From contig JAJYWA010000005.1 in assembly GCA_021791755.1 (NCBI GenBank), forward strand, positions 1 through 55,005: 55,005 nt of DNA. The letters are read 5' to 3'. This DNA comes from Actinomycetes bacterium. Lineage in GTDB: Bacteria > Actinomycetota > Acidimicrobiia > Acidimicrobiales > JAJZXF01. Within the stretch, counting starts at the first letter, position 1. Each line of letters starts with the position of its first letter. A program made the position numbers and the translations under genes. Below are positions 43,347 through 51,884 of the stretch, piece by piece. The notes below the pieces were generated by a model. It saw nothing but the letters and a program-made list of their open reading frames with translations, made no database searches and had not been told where the DNA came from.

Positions 43347-44023
43347 GACAGCCCTCGACGATAACGGCCACCGCTGCTGAGACAACTTCGCTGGGGAACC
43401 CCCCCACCCGGAGCCCCAAGCCTTAGAGCCCGATTTCCGCCCCGGGCACCGCTCGCGACATCCAACCTCAGCGTCTCAGCGAACGAAAGGCCCGAGCGAT
43501 CATCATCCACGTCTAACGTTGTGAAACCTTTGAGCGTGTCCCAACGCCGCCTAGACCAAACGCGAGGCTGCTACCGTGGGCATGCCAAGAGCCGAGCCTC
43601 ATTGCGATGACAAGTGACCCTACCTGACATTGCCGATGTCGCGCGCCGCACTCACGGCACGGACGACGGATCTCCTGTGAATCCCGGATGGACGAGGCAG
43701 TGGCCGCGAGAACGAACGCACCAAGAGATCTCCCGCATATCTCGCTGCCACGCCGCCACCTGCTTCACGTTCGACCCGCACGCCTCACGCCGCGGTCCTT
43801 ATCGAATGTCGCGGTCCATACTGGACAGATGGACAGAGCCGGGTCTCCTATACTTGACACTTACACAAACCCCATCTTCACCCACCTGCAAGCGGTCGAT
43901 TGCGTCCGACAACTATGATCTTCATCCAGTCCACAGCCCTAGGACGCGGGGTGAGGTGCCCAGCAGACGCCTCGCCCCACGTCCCTCCACGGCCGCCGAT
44001 CTGACCACCACTTCGGCTCCGGG
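43347..44023. other. Gene-free stretch between convergent genes
   Basis: 677 bases. No frame looks coding. It contains the hairpin at 43948-43978 near the end of the PilX-like gene; nothing else was recognised. Confidence 0.5.
43948..43978 (-). terminator. Hairpin downstream of the PilX-like gene
   Basis: Stem GGGGTGAGGTG / CGCCTCGCCCC (11 bp with two G-T pairs), 9-base loop, about 45 bases after the stop codon of the minus-strand gene. No U-tract. Confidence 0.4.
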
Positions 44024-47000
44024 TTAGTTCGGCTTCACCGCCGGCGCCGTCTCGGTCGAGGCGCTCACATTGATAGGCGAGGTGGTCCCGCCGCCCAGCA
44101 GTTGATTGAACATCGGCGGCGACTCGAACAACAACAGTGGATCGTAGTTGTAGCTCAGAGTATTGAACCCGGACGGGCAGTCGATAGGCCATGTCCATGC
44201 AGGCTGGCGTTCGCCCATCGGCTCGGCATAGTTCTGAATTACAGCACCGTTCACCGTCAGATTGCCAAGCCTTCCAGACCAGCCGGTCTGGACGCTGTCG
44301 GTAGAGAACCACTGCGAAAGCAGGTTCGCGGCGCCAGAGCTGCAGTCATTTAGGAGGCGCCCCGTGCCGGCTCCGTAGTTCTGGAGCATGAAGCCATGGT
44401 GCACTGCGAGTATCACCGCATCGAGGTTCGTTATCTGACCCGACGAGCCCTGATAGCCGTTGAAGAGACCCTGGCCATTGCAGCCGGACGGCTGTGTCAC
44501 GTTGCCCGGACCGTTCGGGGCGCAGAAGGGCGCTAGCGGCGTCTCAGGCGCCGCCCAGTCCAGTATCCCGTCGCCGCCATCTTGGATCTTGTCCGCGAAG
44601 TCGAGCGTCAGATCCCACACTCCGTAAGCAGCATCCTGGATCCACTCGAACGGATTTGTCATCGACGTGTTCAGCCAAGTGTTATTTCCCTCGCCCGAGC
44701 CCACGACGAATGGCATGCAGAAGCTCACGACGTTTCCACCGAAGCAGGTGATGCTGAATACCGGATCCTGGACGTACGCGTCGGCGGGGTTAGGCACGCA
44801 ACCAGAAGAGAACCACCATGACCAGCAGACGAGGTTCTCCCCACCCAGGTACTCCTGGTCGATCGCGGTCGCGGTGAACGTCCACGTCTCCTCGGACAGG
44901 ATCCCGCCAGCGCCAGCATCCGCGTTGCCCCCCTCGCCGCTGATCGGATTGTCGTTGTCGTTCTCCTGGGTCCAGTTGCCGGGGTTCTCCCACTGGTAGT
45001 CCGAGTTGTTCAAGAACCCGGCCTCGTCGAGGCCTCCATCTGCGAACTCGTCGTCGACTGTTCGCGTGTTCGTCGCGTTCGTGTTCCCCGTTACGTAGGG
45101 CATGAAGCTGATCACGTACTGGATAACCGTTACGACGAGGCCGACGGTCGATGTCCACCAGGAAAGGATTCCGGTGATCAGGCCGTTCAGAATACCTTGG
45201 ATTGCGCCGATCACCCAGCCCACGATGTCCTGGGCCCACCAGGGCCAGCCCCCGTCGATCGAGTTGATCCAATTTTGGATCGTGCTGAAGAGCGCGTTTA
45301 TGAGACAGGCTCCCGGGTTTGCCACGCAGCTGAGCCACTGGTTCACGAAGGGCGGCAGCTGGTAGGTGACGGGGTTCACCGGGTGGTCGATGAGCACGTA
45401 GTTCCGGCCGAGCAGGCCGAGGTCCGCTTGGCAGCTTCCTGGCACCGGTGTTCCTGGAGCGTGCGTGCAGGTCGAGCCGTTTGCGTTCGAGCCCGTGTAC
45501 AGGATGTTGCCTGTCACCACCACGTTGTTCGCCGCCGCGATGGTGAGCTTGTAGCCGTCCCAGAGGGTGCCTGGCAGGACGATGGCATCACCTGCGGCAC
45601 AGGTGTCGCCCGTCGTGCTGGCCCCGAACTCCGACTGAACCGAGTTCTGGACCGGGTTGGACCATGTGTACCCGTTGACCGTGCACTGGTCCGAGCCGAG
45701 CGAGTTGTTCTGCCATTGGTTGCCATAGGGGAGGTCGGTCCCCGGCGGGCCGGTGCCGTACCCGTTCGTCGTGACCGAAGACGGCTGCGGCGGATACTGC
45801 GCTGCCGGCGACGGCACTACGTTGGGGTCGTTCTGGACGTAGATCAGGCCGTTCGGTGGAAGCGGCACGTTCGTGCCGACACAGCCAGGCTGTGAGTTGT
45901 TGTTCGGATCGAGCGGCGTCACCGTCATCGTCGTGCCGTTCAGCTGGAAGATCGTCGGACCGGTGTACTCGCAGTTCCCAGAGGTAGGCGCCGCGTTGAC
46001 CACCGGCGCCATAGTGGATGGGAACGGCAGCGGTGACTGCAGGATCGGCTGCCCCTTGGTGAAGGTTGGCACAGCATTTGTCGACCCATTCGGACAGAGG
46101 TGTGGTATCTGGAAGGTCTGGCCGAGCACGGTGACTTGACCGCCGGTGCTCGTCCAGGGGATGTAGCCGTTCGGCGCCTGAGCGGTCCCGCCCAGAGGAA
46201 CACCGAGTCGCACCACGTTGTTGAACGTAGTGTTGCCGCATATGTACAGCGCGTCGTTCGAGCCGATCGGACCATGTATGCTTGCCGGGTTCATCGTGTA
46301 GCCGTGCACGTTGGCCACGTTGGAGAACGTGTTGACCTGGCAGTCATCATTATCCGGCCCGTAGCCCGAACCGGAGTAACCGCCATCGCCATCGATGTCG
46401 CCGGTATCGCCGGCGGTTCCCTCGCCGCCGCCCGTCACAAGGCCGCTGATCCAGTCGAGGATGCTGTCCATCGTAGTGCCCTCTATCTGGGCGTCTCGAC
46501 CGCCGAGCGGCGCTGAGCCATCGAGGATGTTCGACTGGTAGGCGGTGTAGTCGCAGCGAAACTGTGCGAGGTCGAAGGATGCCTGGTTCGCTCCGCCCGC
46601 GATCGCGGGCAACCCGAGGTTGATGCTTCCGTTGAACAGCTGCGGCACGCATCCACCAAGGTCTACGTAGAACTGCGAGTACAGATATCCCCATAGGCCA
46701 TTGAGGACATACGGCAAAGCGCTGGCAATTGCGCTCAACACCTGGGTCAGCAGGCTTCCGAGCAAGCCGTCAAGATACTGGCCGATCGGGCCGCCTGGCA
46801 GGTTGAAATTGTAATTCGCTGTCGACAGCAGGTTTGGCGAGCAGTTGTAACGTTGCGGATCCGCGGCGTTGGTGTTCGTGAAGTATGCGTAGCTGAGCAG
46901 GCTGTTCTGGGTCATCGTGACCGTGACCGTACGCACGATCTTCGTTGGCGCCGTGCCCGCTTCGCCGCTCGACACGAGCGTGACCGAGCCGCTCGCCTGG

Positions 47001-47449
47001 GAGAGATGAATTGTATAGGTCGTCTCTTCATTCAGCGGTGCGCCCGAGTTCGGCACAGGAGTCCACGCCCCTTGGGGCTGCCCGGCTCCCCCGTTGAGGT
47101 TGGGGCATGCTCCCGGCGGGTAGTACAGCGGCGCTGGCGGGTTTGGCGTGCACGTAGGCGTGCTGTACGCCAGATATGGCTGTGACAGGCCTGACGGCGG
47201 ATGCGTGTAGTTGGTCATGAAGTCCGCAACACCCGCCTGAGCCGCGGCAAGGGCGGCCTGCGCATCTTGCTTGTTCACCGACACGGGAAGGTGCTGGCTT
47301 GCCTCGGTGAAGACGATGAGCGGCACCAGCGCCAGCAACATCAGCACGCCGAGCACGATGATCATCGCCTGGCCCTTCTGGCCGGTGAAAGGCACCCCCA
47401 AGATCCTCTCCCTACGCAGCCACCTGATTGCCCTGTGCACTTTGCTCAT
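44024..47449 (-). CDS. Giant PilX-like type IV pilus-associated protein
   Basis: 1141 aa. N-terminus: basic leader (GVPFTGQKGQA) then a pilin-like helix MIIVLGVLMLLALVPLIVFTEA with DAQAALAAAQAGVADFMTNY, the pattern of PilX/minor-pilin N-terminal domains. Mid-region blocks (IHGPIGSNDALYICGN, ILYTGSNANGS, LGLLGRNYVLIDHPV, NLDAVILAVHHGFML, LGNLTVNGAVIQNYAEPMG, LSYNYDPLLLFESPP) are recognisable from actinobacterial PilX-like proteins of about half this length. Between them sit long inserts: a hydrophobic helix pair (about 225-265), a Gly/Asp-rich segment (GDTGDIDGDGGYSGSGYGPDNDD), and an insert of roughly 300 residues with several hydrophobic helices and Trp/Asn/Glu-rich sequence. Exported, probably part of a surface pilus. 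Confidence 0.7.
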   Translation of the reverse strand: MSKVHRAIRWLRRERILGVPFTGQKGQAMIIVLGVLMLLALVPLIVFTEASQHLPVSVNKQDAQAALAAAQAGVADFMTNYTHPPSGLSQPYLAYSTPTCTPNPPAPLYYPPGACPNLNGGAGQPQGAWTPVPNSGAPLNEETTYTIHLSQASGSVTLVSSGEAGTAPTKIVRTVTVTMTQNSLLSYAYFTNTNAADPQRYNCSPNLLSTANYNFNLPGGPIGQYLDGLLGSLLTQVLSAIASALPYVLNGLWGYLYSQFYVDLGGCVPQLFNGSINLGLPAIAGGANQASFDLAQFRCDYTAYQSNILDGSAPLGGRDAQIEGTTMDSILDWISGLVTGGGEGTAGDTGDIDGDGGYSGSGYGPDNDDCQVNTFSNVANVHGYTMNPASIHGPIGSNDALYICGNTTFNNVVRLGVPLGGTAQAPNGYIPWTSTGGQVTVLGQTFQIPHLCPNGSTNAVPTFTKGQPILQSPLPFPSTMAPVVNAAPTSGNCEYTGPTIFQLNGTTMTVTPLDPNNNSQPGCVGTNVPLPPNGLIYVQNDPNVVPSPAAQYPPQPSSVTTNGYGTGPPGTDLPYGNQWQNNSLGSDQCTVNGYTWSNPVQNSVQSEFGASTTGDTCAAGDAIVLPGTLWDGYKLTIAAANNVVVTGNILYTGSNANGSTCTHAPGTPVPGSCQADLGLLGRNYVLIDHPVNPVTYQLPPFVNQWLSCVANPGACLINALFSTIQNWINSIDGGWPWWAQDIVGWVIGAIQGILNGLITGILSWWTSTVGLVVTVIQYVISFMPYVTGNTNATNTRTVDDEFADGGLDEAGFLNNSDYQWENPGNWTQENDNDNPISGEGGNADAGAGGILSEETWTFTATAIDQEYLGGENLVCWSWWFSSGCVPNPADAYVQDPVFSITCFGGNVVSFCMPFVVGSGEGNNTWLNTSMTNPFEWIQDAAYGVWDLTLDFADKIQDGGDGILDWAAPETPLAPFCAPNGPGNVTQPSGCNGQGLFNGYQGSSGQITNLDAVILAVHHGFMLQNYGAGTGRLLNDCSSGAANLLSQWFSTDSVQTGWSGRLGNLTVNGAVIQNYAEPMGERQPAWTWPIDCPSGFNTLSYNYDPLLLFESPPMFNQLLGGGTTSPINVSASTETAPAVKPN

Positions 47450-47771
47450 CGCCCTCTCACCCTTTGCCTTTGTATAGCTCGCAGAGGCTGCTCGAGCTCT
47501 CCTCGCCGCCTCGTTAGCTCTTTGTACGCCAGGCCCCCGCCTGGGTATGTCACCAGACTGCCGACATCATGCCGCCAGCCCGGCCAACCTTCCCAGTCAC
47601 CTGTCCAACTGCTTCGACCAGCGCCATCGGCGCTACTGCAAATAGGCAATTCAATGGTCATCAGTTCAGGCGCTTGCCTTCCCTGCTATGCGACGTGTTC
47701 AACAGTACCACACCTCCAGGCCGTCGGTGTTGGATCGAGCGCTCCCATTCATCACGAGCCAACACCACCAC
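47450..47771. other. Gap between the two pilin-like genes
   Basis: 322 bases. A 71-codon minus-strand frame (47446-47661) ends in an ATGA overlap with the PilX-like start, but has neither TM nor recognisable domain and is probably chance. GAGAGGG precedes the PilX-like ATG. Confidence 0.45.
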
Positions 47772-49952
47772 CTACCACGGCTGTCCCGGGCAGGTCTGCC
47801 CCGGCGTCCCCCCCGTGCACGCCGCCTGGAACTGGATGGATGTCTGCTGCGGCGAGAGCGGGTAGTTGTACACCGACACCTGGCTTATGTCGCCGATGAA
47901 GCGATACCAGTAAGCGCTGGCGTTCCAGCCGACCGATACCGTCCCCGAGCTCGTGAAGGGAGCGTCCGGTCCCGTCCAGCCTGGGTTCCCAACCGGGGTA
48001 GTGGGAACCTGAACGCCATCGATGTACAGCGTGAACTGGTTCGCGGTTATCGGAGTGTACTTCACGCCCTGCCAGGTGGCCACGACGAAGTGCCACTGGC
48101 CGTCGGCCAGGTTCACGCCGTTGTCCACAACTCCGATCGGCGGGTAGCAGTTCGCATCGAGGATCGCGAACGGCTGGCCCTGCGCGGCCATGTTCAGGCT
48201 CAACCCGCCGTTGCACCCGCCGAGGCTGCCCCGTGCCGACAGAATGGTGGCCCAACCCTGCGGCGCGGTGCCCGTCTTGATCCATGCCGCTATCGAGTAG
48301 CTCGTCAAATTGCTCTGGAGCATGTTCGTGGACATGTAGCCGCCGCTCTTGTCCGCCCAGGAGTAGTCTCCCAGGTAATCCGCCCAGATGAAGTCAGGGT
48401 TCCAGTCTGCCCAGGAGTAGTCGGCGCCGTAGGTGTAGTCCGCCCAGGAGTAGTCGGGAGTCCACGCGAGATCCGCCCAGGAGTAGTCGCCACCCCAGTC
48501 GGCCCACCACCAGTCGTATGGTTCTGCACTGTAGGAGCACCCCCATCCACAGCCATAGCCTTGGCATGGCCCATCTCCATCACAACCCTCTTGGCCCCAG
48601 GGCGGGCCGTCCCAGTACCGCCAGCCATCGCACGGCGACCACCAGGCGCACTCGGGCTCACCATCACCGTAGTGATAGGTGTACTCGTCGCCGTCGGGCT
48701 CGTTGTCGCCGTACCGGACAGTGGTGTTGTCCACCGCACCCTGGGTCTGATCCCCGGCACAGAACACTGTGCAGCCCTCGTCCCCGTCGCCATACTGGTT
48801 CTCGTCGCCATCGGGCGCGCCACCAGGCACCACACCGTTCGGCTCGTCCCCGTCGTTGTAGGCGTGCGTCGGCTCGTCATAGACACCCTGCTCGGTGTCT
48901 GGTTCGGAGTCCGCTACCGTGTTGGGCGCAAACGAGGTAGCCGTCTGGGTGGGATCGCACTTGAGGGGCCCTGGCTGAGCTCCTCCTATCGCGCCGGCCT
49001 GCAGCGTCCCACGGTTCGCGTTGCCGCTCATGTCGGGAACGATCGTGTCGGGCTGGCCGTTCACCGTCGCTGGCTGGTTCAACGCCCAATAGGCGAGCGG
49101 CCTGTCGGCAAGGACCACCGATGAGTAGCACTCCTGAGCCGGAGGCACCGATGCTGCAGCCACATTGGCCAGGTAGATCCGGTTGTTGAGCGTGGTGGAG
49201 GGGTTTGAATTCGTGACGCCGGCATTGGGCGGCACAACGCGTGTCTGTAGATGTATCTCGACGCTCGCCACACTTTGCGAAGCGACGGCGCCGCCTGCGC
49301 CACCCGGCGCCGCCTGCAGCTGCGCTCCGGTTACGTCATAGTAAGTGAACAAAGGCGACGAAGCCACCACGCTACCCGTGTCGGTGATCACCTGCGACGC
49401 CGCCGGTAAGCCGCCGATGTTGCCAATGGCCCCCCCGCCGTTGAGGCTCATCGTTCCTGATGCTATCCCCGCAGCAGTTGGACACACCGTTGAGTAGTTT
49501 GGCGGCGTTGCATTGGCCACGGCTCCGATGCTGAGAGTGTAGGTCGGACGACCGGCCTGCTGGGTCAAGAAAACATAGACAAGGGCGCTGGACGGCACGG
49601 ACGGTGCCCCCGGAGAAGGAAGGTTTGCTTCGAAGACAGCAGCATCGGGGCAAGCCAGGTAGAAATTAACCTGCGTCGTGGACGTACCTGTAGGTCCACC
49701 AGGAGTACCAATGGTGTCCACAGTCACGGCTCGAAACACCTTTGCCAGCGCCGTTTCGATGGTCTGCGCGTCGTTCTGCGCCGACGCTGCAGAGCTGGAT
49801 CGCACTCCCTGGGTCTGCAGCATCACCACAACCCCTGCTACAGCGCCGATGATCAGGGCAAAGATCGCCATGGCGACCACCAGCTCCACGAGCGTCGTCC
49901 CAACCATCCCACGCCATCCTGCGCGGCGGCGACGCCTTAGATAACCGGTCAT
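47772..49952 (-). CDS. Type IV prepilin with a LamG-type domain interrupted by DYSWAD repeats
   Basis: 726 aa from ATG 49952, which has GGGGAG 7 bases upstream (GTG 49967 alternative). Prepilin N-terminus: basic leader, cleavage after G18, mature TTLVELVVAMAIFALIIG with the Glu at +5. Residues 45-275 are a pilin-like globular part. From about 277 a LamG/concanavalin-like lectin domain begins (RPLAYWALNQ, PDMSGNANRGTLQAG, ATSF) and resumes at 538 (GGYMSTNML, YSIAAWIKTG, GQWHFVVATW, TLYIDGVQV, FIGDISQVSVYNYPLSP). Between lie about 196 foreign-looking residues. They comprise acidic DGDE/YGDGDE units, then a Cys/Trp/Gly-rich stretch (CAWWSPCDGWRYW, CQGYGCGWGC), then six xYxWAD units at 479-534. 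Likely a lectin-bearing pilus tip or surface adhesin. Confidence 0.75.
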   Translation of the reverse strand: MTGYLRRRRRAGWRGMVGTTLVELVVAMAIFALIIGAVAGVVVMLQTQGVRSSSAASAQNDAQTIETALAKVFRAVTVDTIGTPGGPTGTSTTQVNFYLACPDAAVFEANLPSPGAPSVPSSALVYVFLTQQAGRPTYTLSIGAVANATPPNYSTVCPTAAGIASGTMSLNGGGAIGNIGGLPAASQVITDTGSVVASSPLFTYYDVTGAQLQAAPGGAGGAVASQSVASVEIHLQTRVVPPNAGVTNSNPSTTLNNRIYLANVAAASVPPAQECYSSVVLADRPLAYWALNQPATVNGQPDTIVPDMSGNANRGTLQAGAIGGAQPGPLKCDPTQTATSFAPNTVADSEPDTEQGVYDEPTHAYNDGDEPNGVVPGGAPDGDENQYGDGDEGCTVFCAGDQTQGAVDNTTVRYGDNEPDGDEYTYHYGDGEPECAWWSPCDGWRYWDGPPWGQEGCDGDGPCQGYGCGWGCSYSAEPYDWWWADWGGDYSWADLAWTPDYSWADYTYGADYSWADWNPDFIWADYLGDYSWADKSGGYMSTNMLQSNLTSYSIAAWIKTGTAPQGWATILSARGSLGGCNGGLSLNMAAQGQPFAILDANCYPPIGVVDNGVNLADGQWHFVVATWQGVKYTPITANQFTLYIDGVQVPTTPVGNPGWTGPDAPFTSSGTVSVGWNASAYWYRFIGDISQVSVYNYPLSPQQTSIQFQAACTGGTPGQTCPGQPW
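48348..48513 (-). repeat. Coding repeats for DYSWAD motif
   Basis: The plus-strand text GCCCAGGAGTAGTC recurs four times, with two diverged copies nearby, at 27-33 bp spacing. On the coding (minus) strand it gives DYSWAD, plus DFIWAD and YDWWWAD variants. Confidence 0.85.
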
Positions 49953-51097
49953 GAGCGCACTCCCCACTCATATGCCAGCTCATATCTCCGTCGCTCGCAC
50001 TCCCCCGTCACATGACTCGAATCCCGCTTACGCTCCACGCAAGCCCCTCTCATCAACACAAATCTCCGGCCTCGGCAACCCCACTCCGAAGGAAACCATT
50101 ACACCCGCACGTTATATTACTCATTCCCGATTGCAAACGCAACATCTACATGACAGATAACGCCGGTACTCACATTCGTGTACTTACACGAAGTAGCTAC
50201 TTGGCAATGAATTCGGGACATGCCCAAGGTCATTAGCATAGCGGCTCGAAGCAAGTTACACAACGCGCCCTACGCTGCCTCACCGCTTCCCTGGTACCGG
50301 TGCTCCAAGCCGTTTCTCTTTCGCCACTTTCTCGTCTCGCCTTCCCCCGGTTGCCTCCCTCGCCACAAGAGACCCCAGGGATCCGAGCTCAAGTAGTCCT
50401 TTTCCCTGACCTCAAAACACCTGATCGTCTGCTCGCTTAATAATACCGTACGTCCCTTGTTACCACATTGCGCAGCGCCTGTGATCGCGCCCAGCGGCAC
50501 GGTCTAACCATTGCGCCCGCGCATACACCGAACATGCAAAAGGCCAGGTTGTGAACTACATATATGACACTATCACCAGTAACGTCATCAGATCGTAACA
50601 TTGTCGTACCCGTTTCGTCGCTTTCCGGGAGCATGATCGTACCTAGGGCTCGGGTAGATGATGTCGAGGATGCAAGAGACAGGCATCGACCCGACGTGCG
50701 GTTCAGGATCTCGGGGCGGGGACATATCACCGAGGTGTCAGTAAGAAAGCAAGAGCCAGAAGCAACAACAAGAAGCTAAGGAGTGCGGGCACGAAGTTGG
50801 GGATGCAGCCGGTGTAACTGCTCAATGTACGGTCTGACATCGGAACGGGTCGATAGAACCTGCATCACCGGAGCACAACGAGGCGGAAGACAGACAGAAA
50901 GAGAAAGATCGCACAAGGAGCTCGAGTACCAGATCTGGTTCAGGCGTCGGAGAACCGGGTGTCATGCAAACGTTCGGCAAGGTTGCCGATCGGTTCCAAA
51001 CGCTTTACAGAAGGCGGGACGAGCTCGTAGCGAGTGGACGGGCAACTTGATGGAACGCAGAGGAGACCAGGTAACCGGATAGGAGTTGACCAAGTCG
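49953..51097. other. Long gene-free stretch upstream of the pilin genes
   Basis: 1145 bases between the divergent pilin gene (minus) and a hypothetical gene (plus), lower in GC than its surroundings in places (50100-50160, 50430-50460, 50540-50620). Holds a good promoter for the pilin genes at 50114-50142. No frame looks coding, and no tRNA or known RNA was recognised. An unrecognised small RNA is possible. Confidence 0.5.
50114..50142 (-). promoter_or_regulatory. Sigma70-type promoter for the pilin genes
   Basis: On the minus strand: TTGCGT (50142-50137), exact 17-bp spacer, TAATAT (50119-50114). This is the best consensus match in the window. It lies about 160 bases upstream of the LamG-pilin start, leaving a leader of roughly 155 bases. 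Confidence 0.6.
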
Positions 51098-51712
51098 ATG
51101 GATGCAAGTCATGCCACAGACAGCCAAGACGCCGGGAGGGTGAGAGGCGTAGGAATAAGGCAGCCAGGCGCTGACATCTCGAGTGCGCGGTCGAGCGCCG
51201 GTGCGCCGAGCTCAGCCATGCGGGGGGTTCCGATGACATCAGAGCGATCCCCTGGTAGTTCAACAGCGGATACCCAGTCCTCATCACGGCAACCGAGCCC
51301 TGTTGACGCCAAGTACGGCGTTCCGGGCACTACACGGGCCCGGCCACTGAGCCCATCGGAGGATGCCGCGAGCTTTGCGGGCAGACCTGCCGCCCGTATA
51401 GCCAAGAGCACCCGGGGTGATCTGCTCGTGCTCGAGTCCTGCCACAGCACCTGGCTCTTCGATCGCGCCAAGATGCGTTTTCGTCGAATTCTCAAAGGCC
51501 TAGACCTGGATGTCCACCAAGCATCCACCGGATGGCGCGACTACTTCGGCATAGAGCTCGACAGCGACTCCGAATCGTTTGTGGTCTTGCTCAACAGGTC
51601 CGGAACGCGCCTGCTGCGCTCGTGGCGCCACGTAGAGAATTGCAAGCAGTGCGGGACTGAGTCAACCGCCGAGATATCGCTCACCGAGCTGCGCGAGGCC
51701 TCCGGGACCTGA
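51098..51712 (+). CDS. Conserved hypothetical protein
   Basis: 204 aa from ATG 51098, with AGGAG 12 bases upstream (TTG 51086 and later ATGs possible). The first about 100 residues are disordered Ser/Arg/Gly-rich. The C-terminal 90 form a compact domain: LLVLESCHSTWLFDRAKMRFRRI, WRDYFGIELDSDSESFVVLLNRSG and TRLLRSWRHVENCKQCG with a CxxC. I have the impression of similar small proteins in Acidimicrobiia, but no function is known to me. Confidence 0.6.
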   Translation: MDASHATDSQDAGRVRGVGIRQPGADISSARSSAGAPSSAMRGVPMTSERSPGSSTADTQSSSRQPSPVDAKYGVPGTTRARPLSPSEDAASFAGRPAARIAKSTRGDLLVLESCHSTWLFDRAKMRFRRILKGLDLDVHQASTGWRDYFGIELDSDSESFVVLLNRSGTRLLRSWRHVENCKQCGTESTAEISLTELREASGT

Positions 51713-51884
51713 GAAGCCACATGGCCACCAGGCAATAGCCTGGGCATAGGGCACACACCCACACCGAATAGTGCGCGCTGGGTCGCCCGTCGACGGCGGC
51801 GGGCGACCCAAGCGTTCGAGCACGACACAACAACCGCTGCCAGCGGTCGGCGACCGATGTCCTGTGGTCATATAGGCTGGGTTC

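Noticed and set aside
43614-44027. 137-codon plus-strand frame between the beta-helix and PilX-like genes
   Set aside because: Arg/Ser/Thr-rich, no domain, runs into the convergent gene; not supported.
47446-47661. 71-codon minus-strand frame overlapping the PilX-like start by ATGA
   Set aside because: Such an overlap can mean coupling, but the product has no TM, signal or motif and biased composition; chance is more likely.
50437-50730. 97-codon minus-strand frame in the long gap
   Set aside because: No ribosome-binding site or domain, and composition unlike the neighbouring genes.
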